A stretch of 15,251 nt of DNA from Candidatus Delongbacteria bacterium (GCA_017997825.1 JAGOEH010000071.1:1-15251), one strand, 5' to 3'. Shown: positions 7,568-15,251, numbered from the stretch's first letter. Numbers and translations are program-made. Notes: generated by a model not told the origin, from the sequence alone.

Positions 7568-7670
7568 AGTATTATTCTTTCCAACGTTCCATCATTCTTA
7601 ACACAACGCAACCCACCCATGACAACAAGTTTTATAAACATTCAATAATCATTTCCATTGATCCGATACT

Positions 7671-7698
7671 ACAATAATCAATTCGAAATGAAAGTCAA
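7671..7698 (-). promoter_or_regulatory. possible sigma70 promoter for the fusion gene
   Basis: On the minus strand TTGACT (7693-7698) is separated by 16 nt from TATTGT (7671-7676). That is 5 of 6 and 4 of 6 consensus bases, about 105 nt before the ATG of the three-domain fusion. The 142-nt gap between this gene and its upstream neighbour is the longest within the minus-strand group, which fits a separate promoter. The -10 match is modest. Confidence 0.4.
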
Positions 7699-7709
7699 GC
7701 ATAATTTTT

Positions 7710-8573
7710 TTAAGAGATCTTTGGATAGGCTTCACAACCAGATACCCGGTCAGGATTCTTGAACCATACTTTTAATAAATAATTCAGTAAAAACCTGTAA
7801 TGCTCATTTGGGGTTTGACTAAGAAGCATAATCACTCTGGACCGAAATGTATTCTCGATCTTATGCCAGAAAGGAGTATCACTTAATAGATGAAGATGAA
7901 AATTAACAATAGGCTCTTCATCGAGGTACAACCCATCGTCACGGCATTCAATCCGATCAAGCAGAGAATACTTCCATGCCCCGATGTTGCAAGTTTCAGG
8001 GAATATGACAGTACGATACTGACCGTTATTTATGACAATCTCAAGGGGCTTCTGATCAACAAAATATTTTCGTTCTTCAATTTTTCTTTTCCAATCCTCC
8101 AAAAGTAGCATATTCTTGGTTAAAACCATCCCACTGTTGTATTTCCCGGTATAATCCAAAACATGATCTTTAAGAATAGAAAAACGACCAGCCTGACTCG
8201 ATACCATAATATCATCCTGACTTGCTAAAAACCCATTCAGGAGGGATTGAATAGAATGCAAAAACAACAGATCACAGTCAAGTAAAAAAGCATAACCATA
8301 CTCCCGGATCGATTCCATACATACCGTTACTTTATGGGATACAATCTGGATAAAGTTTTCTTGTTTTTCTTTGTCTAAGTGATGACCATCAACACAATCA
8401 AGAATTTGAAAAATGAAAACATTGGGAAAAGCCGAAAGGGCATTTGCAGAAAAAACATCAGTAATCATAATCCATTCACAGGGATGAAACAATTCAAGAC
8501 TGGCCTTCATCAACAAAAACTCGTTTATCGTTCTCTCGGTACAAATACAGGATAAAACGGGAGTTTTATACAT
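7710..8573 (-). CDS. putative GT-A fold glycosyltransferase (nucleotide-sugar transferase)
   Basis: A 287-residue protein. Its clearest signature is D99-C-D101 in the segment FLLDCDLLFLHS, a DxD metal/nucleotide-sugar site following a hydrophobic strand. This is followed by Y145-NSG148 and by F225-H-L-H-L near the C-terminus, an arrangement seen in GT8-like and nucleotide-diphospho-sugar transferase domains. There is no signal peptide or membrane segment, so it should act in the cytoplasm. Sugar donor and acceptor are unknown. It begins 10 nt after the stop of the upstream glycosyltransferase, with a ribosome-binding site (TAAGG) overlapping that stop codon, so it is in the same operon. Fold assignment is fairly secure; the exact family is uncertain. 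Confidence 0.65.
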   Translation of the reverse strand: MYKTPVLSCICTERTINEFLLMKASLELFHPCEWIMITDVFSANALSAFPNVFIFQILDCVDGHHLDKEKQENFIQIVSHKVTVCMESIREYGYAFLLDCDLLFLHSIQSLLNGFLASQDDIMVSSQAGRFSILKDHVLDYTGKYNSGMVLTKNMLLLEDWKRKIEERKYFVDQKPLEIVINNGQYRTVIFPETCNIGAWKYSLLDRIECRDDGLYLDEEPIVNFHLHLLSDTPFWHKIENTFRSRVIMLLSQTPNEHYRFLLNYLLKVWFKNPDRVSGCEAYPKIS

Positions 8574-8583
8574 AGATAATACC

Positions 8584-9699
8584 TTAAATTTTAGATGAGA
8601 TAGACCATGGTAAAGTCAACGGATTAGAAAAGATTATTGATTGATTATCAAGTTGCTTTAATTTCTCAACCAAAGTCAAAAAAACATGCCGATAATTATA
8701 GCGTAAGGATTCATTCCGGTTCGTTTCACCTATTTTGCGACCCGTATCAGGATCATTCATGAATCGTTCTAAAGCAGAGATTAATTCTGACCGATTAACC
8801 TTGTTATTCTTTACTGAAATCAAATAACCATTCTCACCTTCTTTTACCAACTCATCCAGTGCCTGCCACCGGGTTGTAATAACCGGCAATCCGCAGGCCA
8901 TGGCTTCGATCACAACCCGGCCGAATGTCTCGCCTTCAAAGGTGGATAGATGAACCAATACATTGGCATGCTTAAAAAGTGCCATTTTTAGATCGGTTTG
9001 ATCAGCCAGATCGCCCCACCAACGGACCGATGCGGTCAACCCACATCGGTAAATCAAATCCACAATAGATTGATAATACTCTGAATAGTCGGGGCGATCG
9101 GATATAATATGGATAATACATTTCATTCGGTTATCCAGCCGGGAAACTGCATCGACCAGAAGATCCAAATGACGGTAAGGCTCCAGCCGGCTGCAAAATA
9201 CGATTCTGAACATTCCCTCCGAATCCCCGGTATAGGGAGGAATTCGCCGGATCATCTCACCATCGATGGGGACCGGGAAATCCACTCTCGTTAATAATGG
9301 AGCGATCCGGTCCATCCGGTTTCCGACATAGTGACTAAAACTCAATAGAACATCCTTATTACTTACCAAAGAAGCGATAGATACCCATCGATCCAGCCAC
9401 GGGTTGATGATAAACGGAAACAGAATAAAACCGATATCTAAATCTGCAGTATATCGATAAGTAAAAAAATCAAAGAAAATAAAAACATCATTGAAAAAAA
9501 CAAAACGGATCCCCTGACATTTTACATCGTTGAACCATTGACTCAGATCCGTTCCCCTACGTCGGTAAACCAGGGGGATCATGTCAAAAAACTCGGAAAA
9601 ATAACGGAGTTGTTCCTTAATGGTAACTTTATGACTGACATTGGAAAACCGCTGAATATCAAAATATCCGATTTTTATCTTAGAAGAAGATTGAGTCAT
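8584..9699 (-). CDS. GT4-like (GT-B) glycosyltransferase
   Basis: A 371-residue glycosyltransferase. The C-terminal half carries the typical GT4 features: a strand FRIVFCSRLEPYRHLDLLVDA at ~164-184, then FEGETFGRVVIEAMACGLPVI at ~254-274 with the E257-x7-E265 pair that contacts the donor sugar nucleotide, and ENGYLI at 289-294. Family members transfer sugars from nucleotide or lipid donors to glycan acceptors. Specificity cannot be read here. Its ATG overlaps the stop of the preceding glycosyltransferase (ATGA at 9696-9699), so the two are translationally coupled. The N-terminal half is unusually rich in Phe (FVFFNDVFIFFDFF), suggesting a hydrophobic acceptor site or membrane contact; this is only an inference. 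Confidence 0.85.
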   Translation of the reverse strand: MTQSSSKIKIGYFDIQRFSNVSHKVTIKEQLRYFSEFFDMIPLVYRRRGTDLSQWFNDVKCQGIRFVFFNDVFIFFDFFTYRYTADLDIGFILFPFIINPWLDRWVSIASLVSNKDVLLSFSHYVGNRMDRIAPLLTRVDFPVPIDGEMIRRIPPYTGDSEGMFRIVFCSRLEPYRHLDLLVDAVSRLDNRMKCIIHIISDRPDYSEYYQSIVDLIYRCGLTASVRWWGDLADQTDLKMALFKHANVLVHLSTFEGETFGRVVIEAMACGLPVITTRWQALDELVKEGENGYLISVKNNKVNRSELISALERFMNDPDTGRKIGETNRNESLRYNYRHVFLTLVEKLKQLDNQSIIFSNPLTLPWSISSKI

Positions 9700-10886
9700 A
9701 GTAGTCCGATTCGAGTCAAAAATTCCCGTCGATTCTCTTCAAGCATAGTCTGCCATTTCAAAGAGGCTTGCAAGGATTTTTCACATTGGTATCGATAATA
9801 CTCCGGATTGCTAATCAGACGCTCCAATCGTAATGTGTAATCCCGAATAATTTGCTCCAACCGGCGATTTTGGATATCGATCAGATTTTCCTGATCCGGA
9901 ATAATATCCGGAATGCCTCCGATCCGGTTGGCTAAAATCGGAATTGAATAGGCCATCGCCTCTAAAATGACCCTGGGACAGGCGTCTTCAACCAACGATG
10001 GAACGATCAATACTTTTACTCCAGGATAAACCTTATCCATCCGGCAGGTCGTATCAAAATAATAAAGATTGTCAAATCCCTGTTGTTTAATTTTCCGAAA
10101 CAGATTCTTGTTCCCTGATAGGGCCATGAAGTTTTCATTTTTAAACTGGGTTGATAAAAATGAAAACAAATGCCCCCCCTTTGGAACAGAAAAATTGATC
10201 AATGTAATCCACTGTCCCGATGCTCTCCGAGGAACCGGATGGAAATTATCAAACACCGGATATAGAACCACCGATTCAACCTGATAAGCCTGTCGGAGTT
10301 CCGACTGCAGGAAAGGACTGCTGACTGAGGTTGGTGTGCGTTTAAGAAGATCCGCCAGTTCCTGTCGGTAAGGGAAATGGAATTTGAACTCAATCGGCTC
10401 CATGGATCGTATTAAATGGTGAACCCTATAACCCTGAGCCGCTGTTAAGGAAAAGATATCATATTGAGTAGTAAATACCAAACGTGGTCTAATCCGATTA
10501 AGACAGTCCTTCATGTCGTTCACCAGGCCATGATAGTCCTTGATATTCCCAGAGTAGAGCTGATTGATTTGGAAACGCGACCGGATAAAAATAAAACATA
10601 ATCCGAATAACCGGACAATCAGACAATTTTCATCAGCCCAGCTATCGGATTGATCCGGACAACGTCTGATCAGCCTTTGAATGGAATCCCAGTTACAGTT
10701 GCGGTCAAAAAAATGAACCACCCCGCACTCCATACCATTCTGACGGATACGTTTCAGAAGATTTATCAGAGTAAGCGTTCCGCCATCATTGAACTGGAGA
10801 TTAAAATTCCCAGTAGTCAATAGTATCGGAGAATCTATAAGTCTGTGGATTAGGTTCGAATCAAGACTCAAGAAGTCAGGCTCCAA
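9696..10886 (-). CDS. GT4-like (GT-B) glycosyltransferase, divergent
   Basis: A 396-residue protein. The N-terminus has a glycine loop following a strand (LTTGNFNLQFNDGGTLTLINLL, ~23-44), as in GT-B donor or acceptor domains. The C-terminal domain holds VLIVPSLVEDACPRVILEAMA at ~292-312, in which D301-x7-E309 takes the place of the usual E-x7-E pair, then IGGIPDII at 322-329. It is likely a retaining glycosyltransferase for a surface polysaccharide or glycoconjugate. The start overlaps the preceding membrane protein gene by 11 nt and the end overlaps the next glycosyltransferase by 4 nt. The first donor-site Glu replaced by Asp is worth noting; E300 immediately precedes it and could take its place. 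Confidence 0.75.
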   Translation of the reverse strand: MEPDFLSLDSNLIHRLIDSPILLTTGNFNLQFNDGGTLTLINLLKRIRQNGMECGVVHFFDRNCNWDSIQRLIRRCPDQSDSWADENCLIVRLFGLCFIFIRSRFQINQLYSGNIKDYHGLVNDMKDCLNRIRPRLVFTTQYDIFSLTAAQGYRVHHLIRSMEPIEFKFHFPYRQELADLLKRTPTSVSSPFLQSELRQAYQVESVVLYPVFDNFHPVPRRASGQWITLINFSVPKGGHLFSFLSTQFKNENFMALSGNKNLFRKIKQQGFDNLYYFDTTCRMDKVYPGVKVLIVPSLVEDACPRVILEAMAYSIPILANRIGGIPDIIPDQENLIDIQNRRLEQIIRDYTLRLERLISNPEYYRYQCEKSLQASLKWQTMLEENRREFLTRIGLL

Positions 10887-11346
10887 AAATGGTGTATAGC
10901 CTCCGCATCAACCGACTCTTTATCCGGGCATCATGCTCCATATCATAGGGATTCCTGGAACAGTAGATGGCAACGATGAGAGTAACCAACAAGGCGGAAA
11001 ATGAGATAGCAGATAAAATAAAAACCATTCCCGATCTAACACCCATTATCGTATGAGAGGGAATCGTTTTAGTCGGCAAAGACGATGCACTGACCAGGTA
11101 TTCGGCAGGAAGATCGGTGATCTCATTATCGAAAAACGGGTAATCATATGGATAATAATCCTCACTGGCACTAGTCTCGAATTGATATACATAAGGTGAA
11201 GAGCTCTTTTTCCCTCGCCCCCCGGATTTCCAAATTTCATTAAAGGATGGCTTAGGAGTATGGCCACTGGATCGGCGAACCTCTCCCCACATCTCACTCC
11301 ATACAACTAAAAAAATAATTATCACTAAGATCGAATGTTTTAGCAT
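10876..11346 (-). CDS. small membrane protein of unknown function
   Basis: A 156-residue protein, not recognised. An N-terminal hydrophobic stretch (~5-17, ILVIIIFLVVW) behind a Lys looks like a signal peptide or anchor. A second hydrophobic segment at ~107-128 is followed by the basic tail RIKSRLMRR, predicting a cytoplasmic C-terminus. The ~85 residues between are polar, with a Tyr/Asp/Pro-rich patch (EDYYPYDYPFFDNEITDLP) that would lie outside the cytoplasm. It heads the glycosyltransferase operon directly behind a consensus promoter, so it may be an accessory or scaffold for glycan synthesis or export at the membrane. It is too short for a polymerase, flippase or complete Wzz-type chain-length regulator. 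Confidence 0.7.
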   Translation of the reverse strand: MLKHSILVIIIFLVVWSEMWGEVRRSSGHTPKPSFNEIWKSGGRGKKSSSPYVYQFETSASEDYYPYDYPFFDNEITDLPAEYLVSASSLPTKTIPSHTIMGVRSGMVFILSAISFSALLVTLIVAIYCSRNPYDMEHDARIKSRLMRRLYTIFGA

Positions 11347-11365
11347 TAAGTAACCCTCAACTTAA

Positions 11366-11394
11366 ATTATATGATATTCTTATTGATTTGTCAA
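11366..11394 (-). promoter_or_regulatory. consensus sigma70 promoter of the glycosyltransferase operon
   Basis: On the minus strand TTGACA (11389-11394), a 17-nt spacer and TATAAT (11366-11371) match the sigma70 consensus at all 12 bases with optimal spacing. The predicted transcript start near 11359 is only ~13 nt before the ATG of the membrane protein, with a GAGGG ribosome-binding site (plus-strand 11354-11358) at the very 5' end. Leader-based control is therefore unlikely. Confidence 0.8.
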
Positions 11395-11591
11395 GTCAAA
11401 TCATTCCAATCCACTCCCTTTTTCGCTCGCATCCTTACCATGCTATCAATTTTCGCTTCAATCCTAATGCTCCGATCTGATCCTTAATCATCCGGTAACG
11501 GTTTGCAAAGCATAAACTCTCCAAATCCAAGCTTGTTTCATGTTGTGAACAGAATAGTCTCCCGATATTTTGGCCGAAAGCAAAATTTATC
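11395..11591. other. intergenic stretch between divergent promoters
   Basis: About 200 nt between the two outward promoters. I see no coding potential, hairpin with U-run, T-box-like element or repeat. An operator for either promoter could lie here but none is evident by eye. Confidence 0.5.
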
Positions 11592-11619
11592 TTGACAATT
11601 CATTAAAAATGAATATAAT
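11592..11619 (+). promoter_or_regulatory. sigma70 promoter of thrS
   Basis: TTGACA (11592-11597), a 16-nt spacer and TATAAT (11614-11619) on the plus strand. Both hexamers are exact. Transcription should begin near 11626, leaving a ~47-nt leader if thrS starts at 11673, too short for a T-box or attenuator. Confidence 0.8.
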
Positions 11620-11672
11620 ATACTGATTAAATTGGAATGGTATTATCTAAAATTGAGAAAGGCCACGCGGTT

Positions 11673-13592
11673 ATGATCAAGGTAACGTTCCCGGATGGAT
11701 CAAGCAAATCGTACGCACAAGGTATTACAGCTCTTGCTGTTGCAGAAGAGATCAGTTCTAGACTGGCCAAAAAAGCGTTAGGTGCCAGGATCGATCAGAC
11801 GACTATCTTGGACCTGATGACTCCCCTGACTCGGGACTGCAGCCTGGAGATTTTGACCTTTGATGATCCGGACGGCAAAAAAATATATTGGCACAGCACC
11901 TCTCACGTGATGGCGCAAGCCGTGCAGGAACTCTTTCCCGGTACCCGCCTGGCAATCGGACCTTCCATCGACGAGGGATTCTATTATGATTTCGATAAAG
12001 CCGCCCCCTTTACTCCCGAGGATCTGGAGAAAATCGAAGCCCGCATGGCCGAGATTATCACCCGAAACGAACCGTTTCGTCGGCAGGAATTATCCCGGGA
12101 AGAGGCGATAGCGTTTTTCAATGACCGGCAAGAGAATTACAAACTGGAATTGATCCGGGATCTTCCGACCAATGAATCGATATCCTGCTATCATCATTCC
12201 ACCTTTACCGATCTGTGCCGGGGTCCCCATCTGCCCACCACGGGTCTGATCAAGTCCTTCAAACTCCTGAGCATCGCCGGCGCGTATTGGCGGGGAGACG
12301 AAAAGAATCCGATGCTGCAGCGGATCTATGGGATTTCGTTCCCGGATAAAAAAATGCTGGCTGAGTACCTGGAGCGATTGGAAGAAGCCAAACGCCGGGA
12401 TCATCGCCGATTGGGCAAAGAACTGGAGCTGTTCGATATCGCACCGGAAATCGGCCCCGGACTGGTGTTATGGCACCCTAAAGGCGCCGTCATCCGCAAC
12501 GAAATCGAGACCTTCTGGAAAAAGGAGCATCATCGATTCGGATATCAGCTGGTCAACACACCCCACATTGCCCGGCTGGATCTGTGGCACACCAGCGGTC
12601 ATACCGGATTCTACAACGACAATATGTTCTCGCCCATGATTGTGGAAGAGATTCCCTACCAGCTCAAACCCATGAACTGTCCCTTCCATATTTTTATCTA
12701 TAATAACAAACTGCGCAGTTATCGCGATCTGCCGATCCGGTACGCCGAATTGGGTACTGTCTACCGGTTCGAGCGCAGCGGTGTTCTCCATGGACTGATG
12801 AGAGTCCGCGGATTCACTCAGGATGACGCCCATATCTATTGCCGTCCCGACCAGCTCAAAACCGAAATCGAACGGGTGATCCAGTTTACGCTCCACATTC
12901 TCAATTCCTTCGGATTCACTCAGTTTGACATATATCTGTCGACTCAGCCCGAGCACTTTGTCGGATCACAGGAAAACTGGGATCGGGCGACTGAAGCCCT
13001 TCGTTCCGCCCTGGAAGCTACCCAGTTGCCGTATACGGTCGATCCGGGAGAGGGTGTCTTTTACGGTCCCAAGATCGATATCAAGATCAAGGATATTCTG
13101 AACCGCTCCTGGCAGTGTTCGACCATTCAGGTGGATTTCAATTTGCCGGAACGCTTTGCCATTACCTACAAGGGAGCGGACGGGCAGGAGCATCAGCCGA
13201 TCATGATCCATCGCGCCCTGATGGGATCACTGGAACGATTTTTCGGGGTGCTGATCGAACATTACGGCGGAGATTTCCCGCTCTGGCTCGCCCCGGTTCA
13301 GGCCGTGATCATTCCGGTTTCGGAAAAATTTCTGGATTATGCCCGGACTGTTCAAGAGCAGTTCAACCAGGCCGAGATCCGGATCAATGTGGATGACCGA
13401 AACGAAAAATTGGGTTATAAAATCCGGGAAGCTGAATCTCAGAAAATACCCTATATGTTTATTGTCGGTGAAAAAGAGGAACAATCCGGCGGCATTTCAG
13501 TCCGTCAGCGCAAGGTCGGCGATCGGGGAACGATCGGTGTAGCCGACCTGCTGGAGGAAATGACGCACAAGATTAAGCAGAAACAAATCTAA
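11673..13592 (+). CDS. thrS: threonine--tRNA ligase
   Basis: Charges tRNA-Thr with threonine. 639 residues from the chosen start, against about 640 in E. coli. Domain order is standard. A TGS domain begins MIKVTFPDGS. The editing domain has the HSTSHVMAQA zinc/editing motif and CRGPHLPTT. The class II catalytic core has the zinc Cys in KPMNCPFHIF, motif 2 around YRFERSGVLHGLMRVRGFTQ, and motif 3 in IMIHRALMGSLERFFG. The anticodon-binding domain begins near PLWLAPVQ. The ATG at 11673 is preferred over the in-frame ATG at 11637: it gives the usual N-terminus, has AAAGG about 10 nt upstream, and 11637 would leave only ~11 nt of leader after the predicted transcript start. First gene of the translation operon. 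Confidence 0.97.
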   Translation: MIKVTFPDGSSKSYAQGITALAVAEEISSRLAKKALGARIDQTTILDLMTPLTRDCSLEILTFDDPDGKKIYWHSTSHVMAQAVQELFPGTRLAIGPSIDEGFYYDFDKAAPFTPEDLEKIEARMAEIITRNEPFRRQELSREEAIAFFNDRQENYKLELIRDLPTNESISCYHHSTFTDLCRGPHLPTTGLIKSFKLLSIAGAYWRGDEKNPMLQRIYGISFPDKKMLAEYLERLEEAKRRDHRRLGKELELFDIAPEIGPGLVLWHPKGAVIRNEIETFWKKEHHRFGYQLVNTPHIARLDLWHTSGHTGFYNDNMFSPMIVEEIPYQLKPMNCPFHIFIYNNKLRSYRDLPIRYAELGTVYRFERSGVLHGLMRVRGFTQDDAHIYCRPDQLKTEIERVIQFTLHILNSFGFTQFDIYLSTQPEHFVGSQENWDRATEALRSALEATQLPYTVDPGEGVFYGPKIDIKIKDILNRSWQCSTIQVDFNLPERFAITYKGADGQEHQPIMIHRALMGSLERFFGVLIEHYGGDFPLWLAPVQAVIIPVSEKFLDYARTVQEQFNQAEIRINVDDRNEKLGYKIREAESQKIPYMFIVGEKEEQSGGISVRQRKVGDRGTIGVADLLEEMTHKIKQKQI

Positions 13593-13593
13593 A

Positions 13594-13609
13594 GGGAGGA
13601 AGTTCTATA
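13594..13609 (+). promoter_or_regulatory. strong ribosome-binding site before the ATA start of infC
   Basis: GGGAGGA (13594-13600) is followed after 6 nt by ATA at 13607-13609. The site sits directly after the thrS stop and fits no ATG, GTG or TTG nearby. It therefore decides the infC start in favour of ATA. Confidence 0.75.
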
Positions 13610-14170
13610 AAAGAAGAAGCTCGCATTAATGAGGAAATTCGATGCCCTCAGGTTCGATTGATCGATTCCACTGGTGAACAGCTTGGCGTGGTTGACACCA
13701 AAGAAGCCTTAGCCCGATCGGAATTGCAGGGTCTAGATCTGGTGGAAGTGGCTCCGGAAGCCAATCCGCCGGTATGTCGGATAATGGATTATGGTAAGTA
13801 CAAATACCGGTTGAGCAAAAAAGCCAAACAGGCCAAAAAGAAACAGCATGTGGTCCAGGTCAAAGAGATCAAGATGCGGCCGAAAATCGATACCCATGAT
13901 TTTAATTTCAAGTGCAAGCATATTGAAAGCTTTTTGGGTGAAGGAAACAAGGTCAAGGTGACCGTCCGTTTCAAAGGCCGGGAACTGGCTCACCCGGAAT
14001 TTGGAGAAGAAGTATTGGAGAGAGTCAAGTCTCTCTTTGAAACCCAGGCTCTGGTCGAATCCCCCCCCAAAATGGAAGGGAAACTGATGCAGATGATCCT
14101 GGCTCCCAGCAACCAAAAGGTTAAAACACCAAAAAAGGAGAACCCGAATGCCGAAAATCAAGACGCATAG
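13607..14170 (+). CDS. infC: translation initiation factor IF-3 (ATA start)
   Basis: Binds the 30S subunit, keeps subunits apart and checks start-codon pairing. 187 residues from an ATA start. The N-terminal domain begins (M)[11 protein letters not shown] and includes [21 protein letters not shown] Lys-rich linker follows ([22 protein letters not shown]), then the C-terminal domain ([33 protein letters not shown]). Starting at the first conventional codon, TTG 13658, would delete the conserved RINEEIR..QVRLID segment. The family-typical N-terminus and the ribosome-binding site both point to ATA. IF-3 disfavours non-AUG starts and so represses its own synthesis; E. coli uses ATT for this. The gene lies 14 nt after thrS and overlaps rpmI by 23 nt. 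Confidence 0.93.
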   Translation: MKEEARINEEIRCPQVRLIDSTGEQLGVVDTKEALARSELQGLDLVEVAPEANPPVCRIMDYGKYKYRLSKKAKQAKKKQHVVQVKEIKMRPKIDTHDFNFKCKHIESFLGEGNKVKVTVRFKGRELAHPEFGEEVLERVKSLFETQALVESPPKMEGKLMQMILAPSNQKVKTPKKENPNAENQDA

Positions 14171-14345
14171 AGGTGCGGCCAAACGATTCAAAGTTACCGG
14201 AACCGGTAAGGTTAAACGCGACCGCTCCTTTGCCAGCCACCTGATGTCCAGCAAAACCTCCAAACGTAAACGGGATTTACGTAAAAATATGGTGGTTCAT
14301 TCCAGCGATCAAAAAAGAATCAAAACCCTGATTCCCTATCTATAA
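14148..14345 (+). CDS. rpmI: 50S ribosomal protein bL35
   Basis: 65 residues, the normal length for bL35, starting [20 protein letters not shown]. It is highly basic with the conserved KRKRDLRK region and a C-terminus ending LIPYL. A large-subunit protein. The start lies inside the 3' end of infC (23-nt overlap). Its ribosome-binding site AAGGAG (14135-14140) is within infC coding sequence, so translation is probably coupled. In E. coli the rpmI-rplT pair is repressed by L20 binding its mRNA; whether that operator exists here cannot be judged by eye. Confidence 0.96.
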   Translation: MPKIKTHRGAAKRFKVTGTGKVKRDRSFASHLMSSKTSKRKRDLRKNMVVHSSDQKRIKTLIPYL

Positions 14346-14365
14346 TCTGTAAGGAGTAAACTCGT

Positions 14366-14722
14366 ATGCCTCGTGTAAGTACATCCGTCGCGTCCCGTAA
14401 AAAACGGAAACGCATCTTTGCCGCGGTAAAAGGACAATTCGGCCGACGTAAGAATCTGATCCGCACGGCCCGTGAAGCTATGGAAAAATCCTGGAATTAT
14501 GCCTATATCGGGCGCAAACTCAAAAAACGGGATTTCCGCAGCCTCTGGATCGTCCGTATCAACGCCGCCTGCCGCGATAATCAGATCAGCTACAGCCAGT
14601 TCATCAACGGCCTGAAAAAAGCCTCCATCGCCCTGAATCGTAAAATGCTCTCTGAAATCGCGATCCATGACCCGGTGGCTTTCACCAATCTGGTCATGAA
14701 TGTCAAACAAGCTCTGGCCTGA
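14366..14722 (+). CDS. rplT: 50S ribosomal protein bL20
   Basis: 118 residues, as usual for bL20. The sequence matches the family along its length: a basic RNA-binding N-terminal arm, then RKLKKRDFRSLWIVRINAAC and the conserved SYSQFINGLKKASIALNRK. It binds 23S rRNA early in 50S assembly and is a known translational repressor of its own operon in several bacteria. It starts 20 nt after rpmI with AAGGAG at 14351-14356. The N-terminus MPRVSTSVASRKKRKR replaces the more usual MARVKRGV form, within family variation. Confidence 0.96.
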   Translation: MPRVSTSVASRKKRKRIFAAVKGQFGRRKNLIRTAREAMEKSWNYAYIGRKLKKRDFRSLWIVRINAACRDNQISYSQFINGLKKASIALNRKMLSEIAIHDPVAFTNLVMNVKQALA

Positions 14723-14723
14723 T

Positions 14724-15251
14724 ATGCTCAAGGAATTGAATGATCGGATTCATTCGATAACATCCGCCTTCCCCAGCGAGATCCAATCCATCCGCACCAT
14801 GGATGATTGCCTGCAGTTGAAAAGCAAATACCTGAACAAAACCACCGGATTGATCTCCCTGATCCTCAAAAAACTGCCGGAACTGAGCGTCGATGAACGC
14901 AAGCAGATCGGCGGCACCGCCAACCAGCTCAAACGCAATATCGAAGATCAGCTTAAACAGAAGGAAAAAGAGCTTGAAAACCTGAAGGAAAAGGCCAGGT
15001 TTAGGGCTCTGGATATTACCCAGCCCGGAACCTATCACCAGGCGGCACCGATCCATATCATCCATCAGGTGATCGATGAATGTATCGAAATCTTTGAATC
15101 GATCGGATTTGTCAGCGCGGGCGGTCCGGATGTGGAATTGGATTACTATAATTTCACCGCTCTGAATTTCCCCCCTGACCATCCCGCCATGGAAATGCAT
15201 GATACCTTTTATGTGGCGGATCACCACCTGCTCCGAACCCATACCTCACCG
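14724..15251 (+). CDS. pheS: phenylalanine--tRNA ligase alpha subunit, N-terminal 176 residues (runs off window)
   Basis: The catalytic subunit of the alpha2-beta2 enzyme charging tRNA-Phe. Residues 1-~95 form the N-terminal helical hairpin that contacts tRNA, with a Lys/Glu-rich coiled coil (EDQLKQKEKELENLKEKARF). The catalytic domain then begins with ITQPGTYHQAAPIHIIHQVI, FESIGFVSAGGPDVELDYYNF, ALNFPPDHPA, HDTFY and LLRTHTSP, all pheS hallmarks. The frame is open to the last base. It starts 1 nt after the rplT stop without an obvious ribosome-binding site, so it is probably coupled. In HPAMEMHDTFY the Arg of the usual HPAR segment is Met. pheT is expected downstream. Confidence 0.95.
   Translation, partial: MLKELNDRIHSITSAFPSEIQSIRTMDDCLQLKSKYLNKTTGLISLILKKLPELSVDERKQIGGTANQLKRNIEDQLKQKEKELENLKEKARFRALDITQPGTYHQAAPIHIIHQVIDECIEIFESIGFVSAGGPDVELDYYNFTALNFPPDHPAMEMHDTFYVADHHLLRTHTSP

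Noticed and set aside
11395-11672. T-box or attenuator controlling thrS
   Set aside because: The strong promoter at 11592-11619 leaves only ~47 nt of leader, and no hairpin with U-run is visible.
13733-14263. A 176-codon minus-strand frame across infC and rpmI
   Set aside because: Antisense to two well-recognised translation genes, with no family signature of its own.
14703-15242. A 179-codon minus-strand frame opposite pheS
   Set aside because: The plus strand encodes clear PheS motifs through the window end; the antisense frame is a shadow.

Overview
The window is bacterial chromosome with a conserved housekeeping end and an accessory end. The order thrS-infC-rpmI-rplT-pheS at 11.6-15.25 kb is the classical bacterial translation-gene cluster. 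The accessory genes upstream (peptide-modifying radical SAM enzymes, glycosyltransferases, a small membrane protein with a signal peptide) suggest a free-living, probably Gram-negative lineage, perhaps one of the less-cultured phyla. Nothing here fixes the phylum. No tRNA, rRNA, CRISPR array, insertion sequence or phage gene was seen.

Region 1 (1-4777, + strand) looks like a ribosomally made, post-translationally modified peptide (RiPP) locus. In order it has the 3' end of a gene ending in a PqqD-like domain, a second small PqqD-like gene, two successive radical SAM/SPASM genes, and a 236-residue Cys-rich protein. That protein carries 20 Cys, every one in a Cys-x-x-Gly unit. Last comes an HPr-kinase-like ATPase gene. 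The Cys-rich protein has a short leader with a Tyr-x-x-Pro-x-Ile motif of the kind that PqqD-like recognition domains bind in some other RiPP classes. I infer that the PqqD proteins present the leader to one or both radical SAM enzymes, which then modify the CxxG array, possibly as thioethers. The HprK-like protein may be a tailoring kinase. No transporter or protease gene is in view; they could lie upstream.

Region 2 (4781-11346, - strand) converges on region 1 with a 3-nt gap. From its promoter end it encodes a small membrane protein, two GT-B (GT4-like) glycosyltransferases, a GT-A type glycosyltransferase, and after 142 nt a 928-residue protein joining a GT2 glycosyltransferase, a B12-type radical SAM enzyme and a SAM methyltransferase. 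The first four genes overlap or nearly touch and follow a promoter with exact TTGACA-17-TATAAT consensus. The locus probably makes a surface glycan or glycosylates a protein. Whether it acts on the region 1 peptide cannot be told from sequence. From about 3.75 kb the DNA becomes much richer in A+T, so the kinase gene resembles region 2 more than its own putative operon.

Region 3 (11347-15251, + strand) starts with an intergenic region holding divergent promoters, followed by thrS, infC, rpmI, rplT and the first 176 codons of pheS. infC appears to start at the rare codon ATA behind a strong ribosome-binding site, which fits the known autoregulation of IF3.
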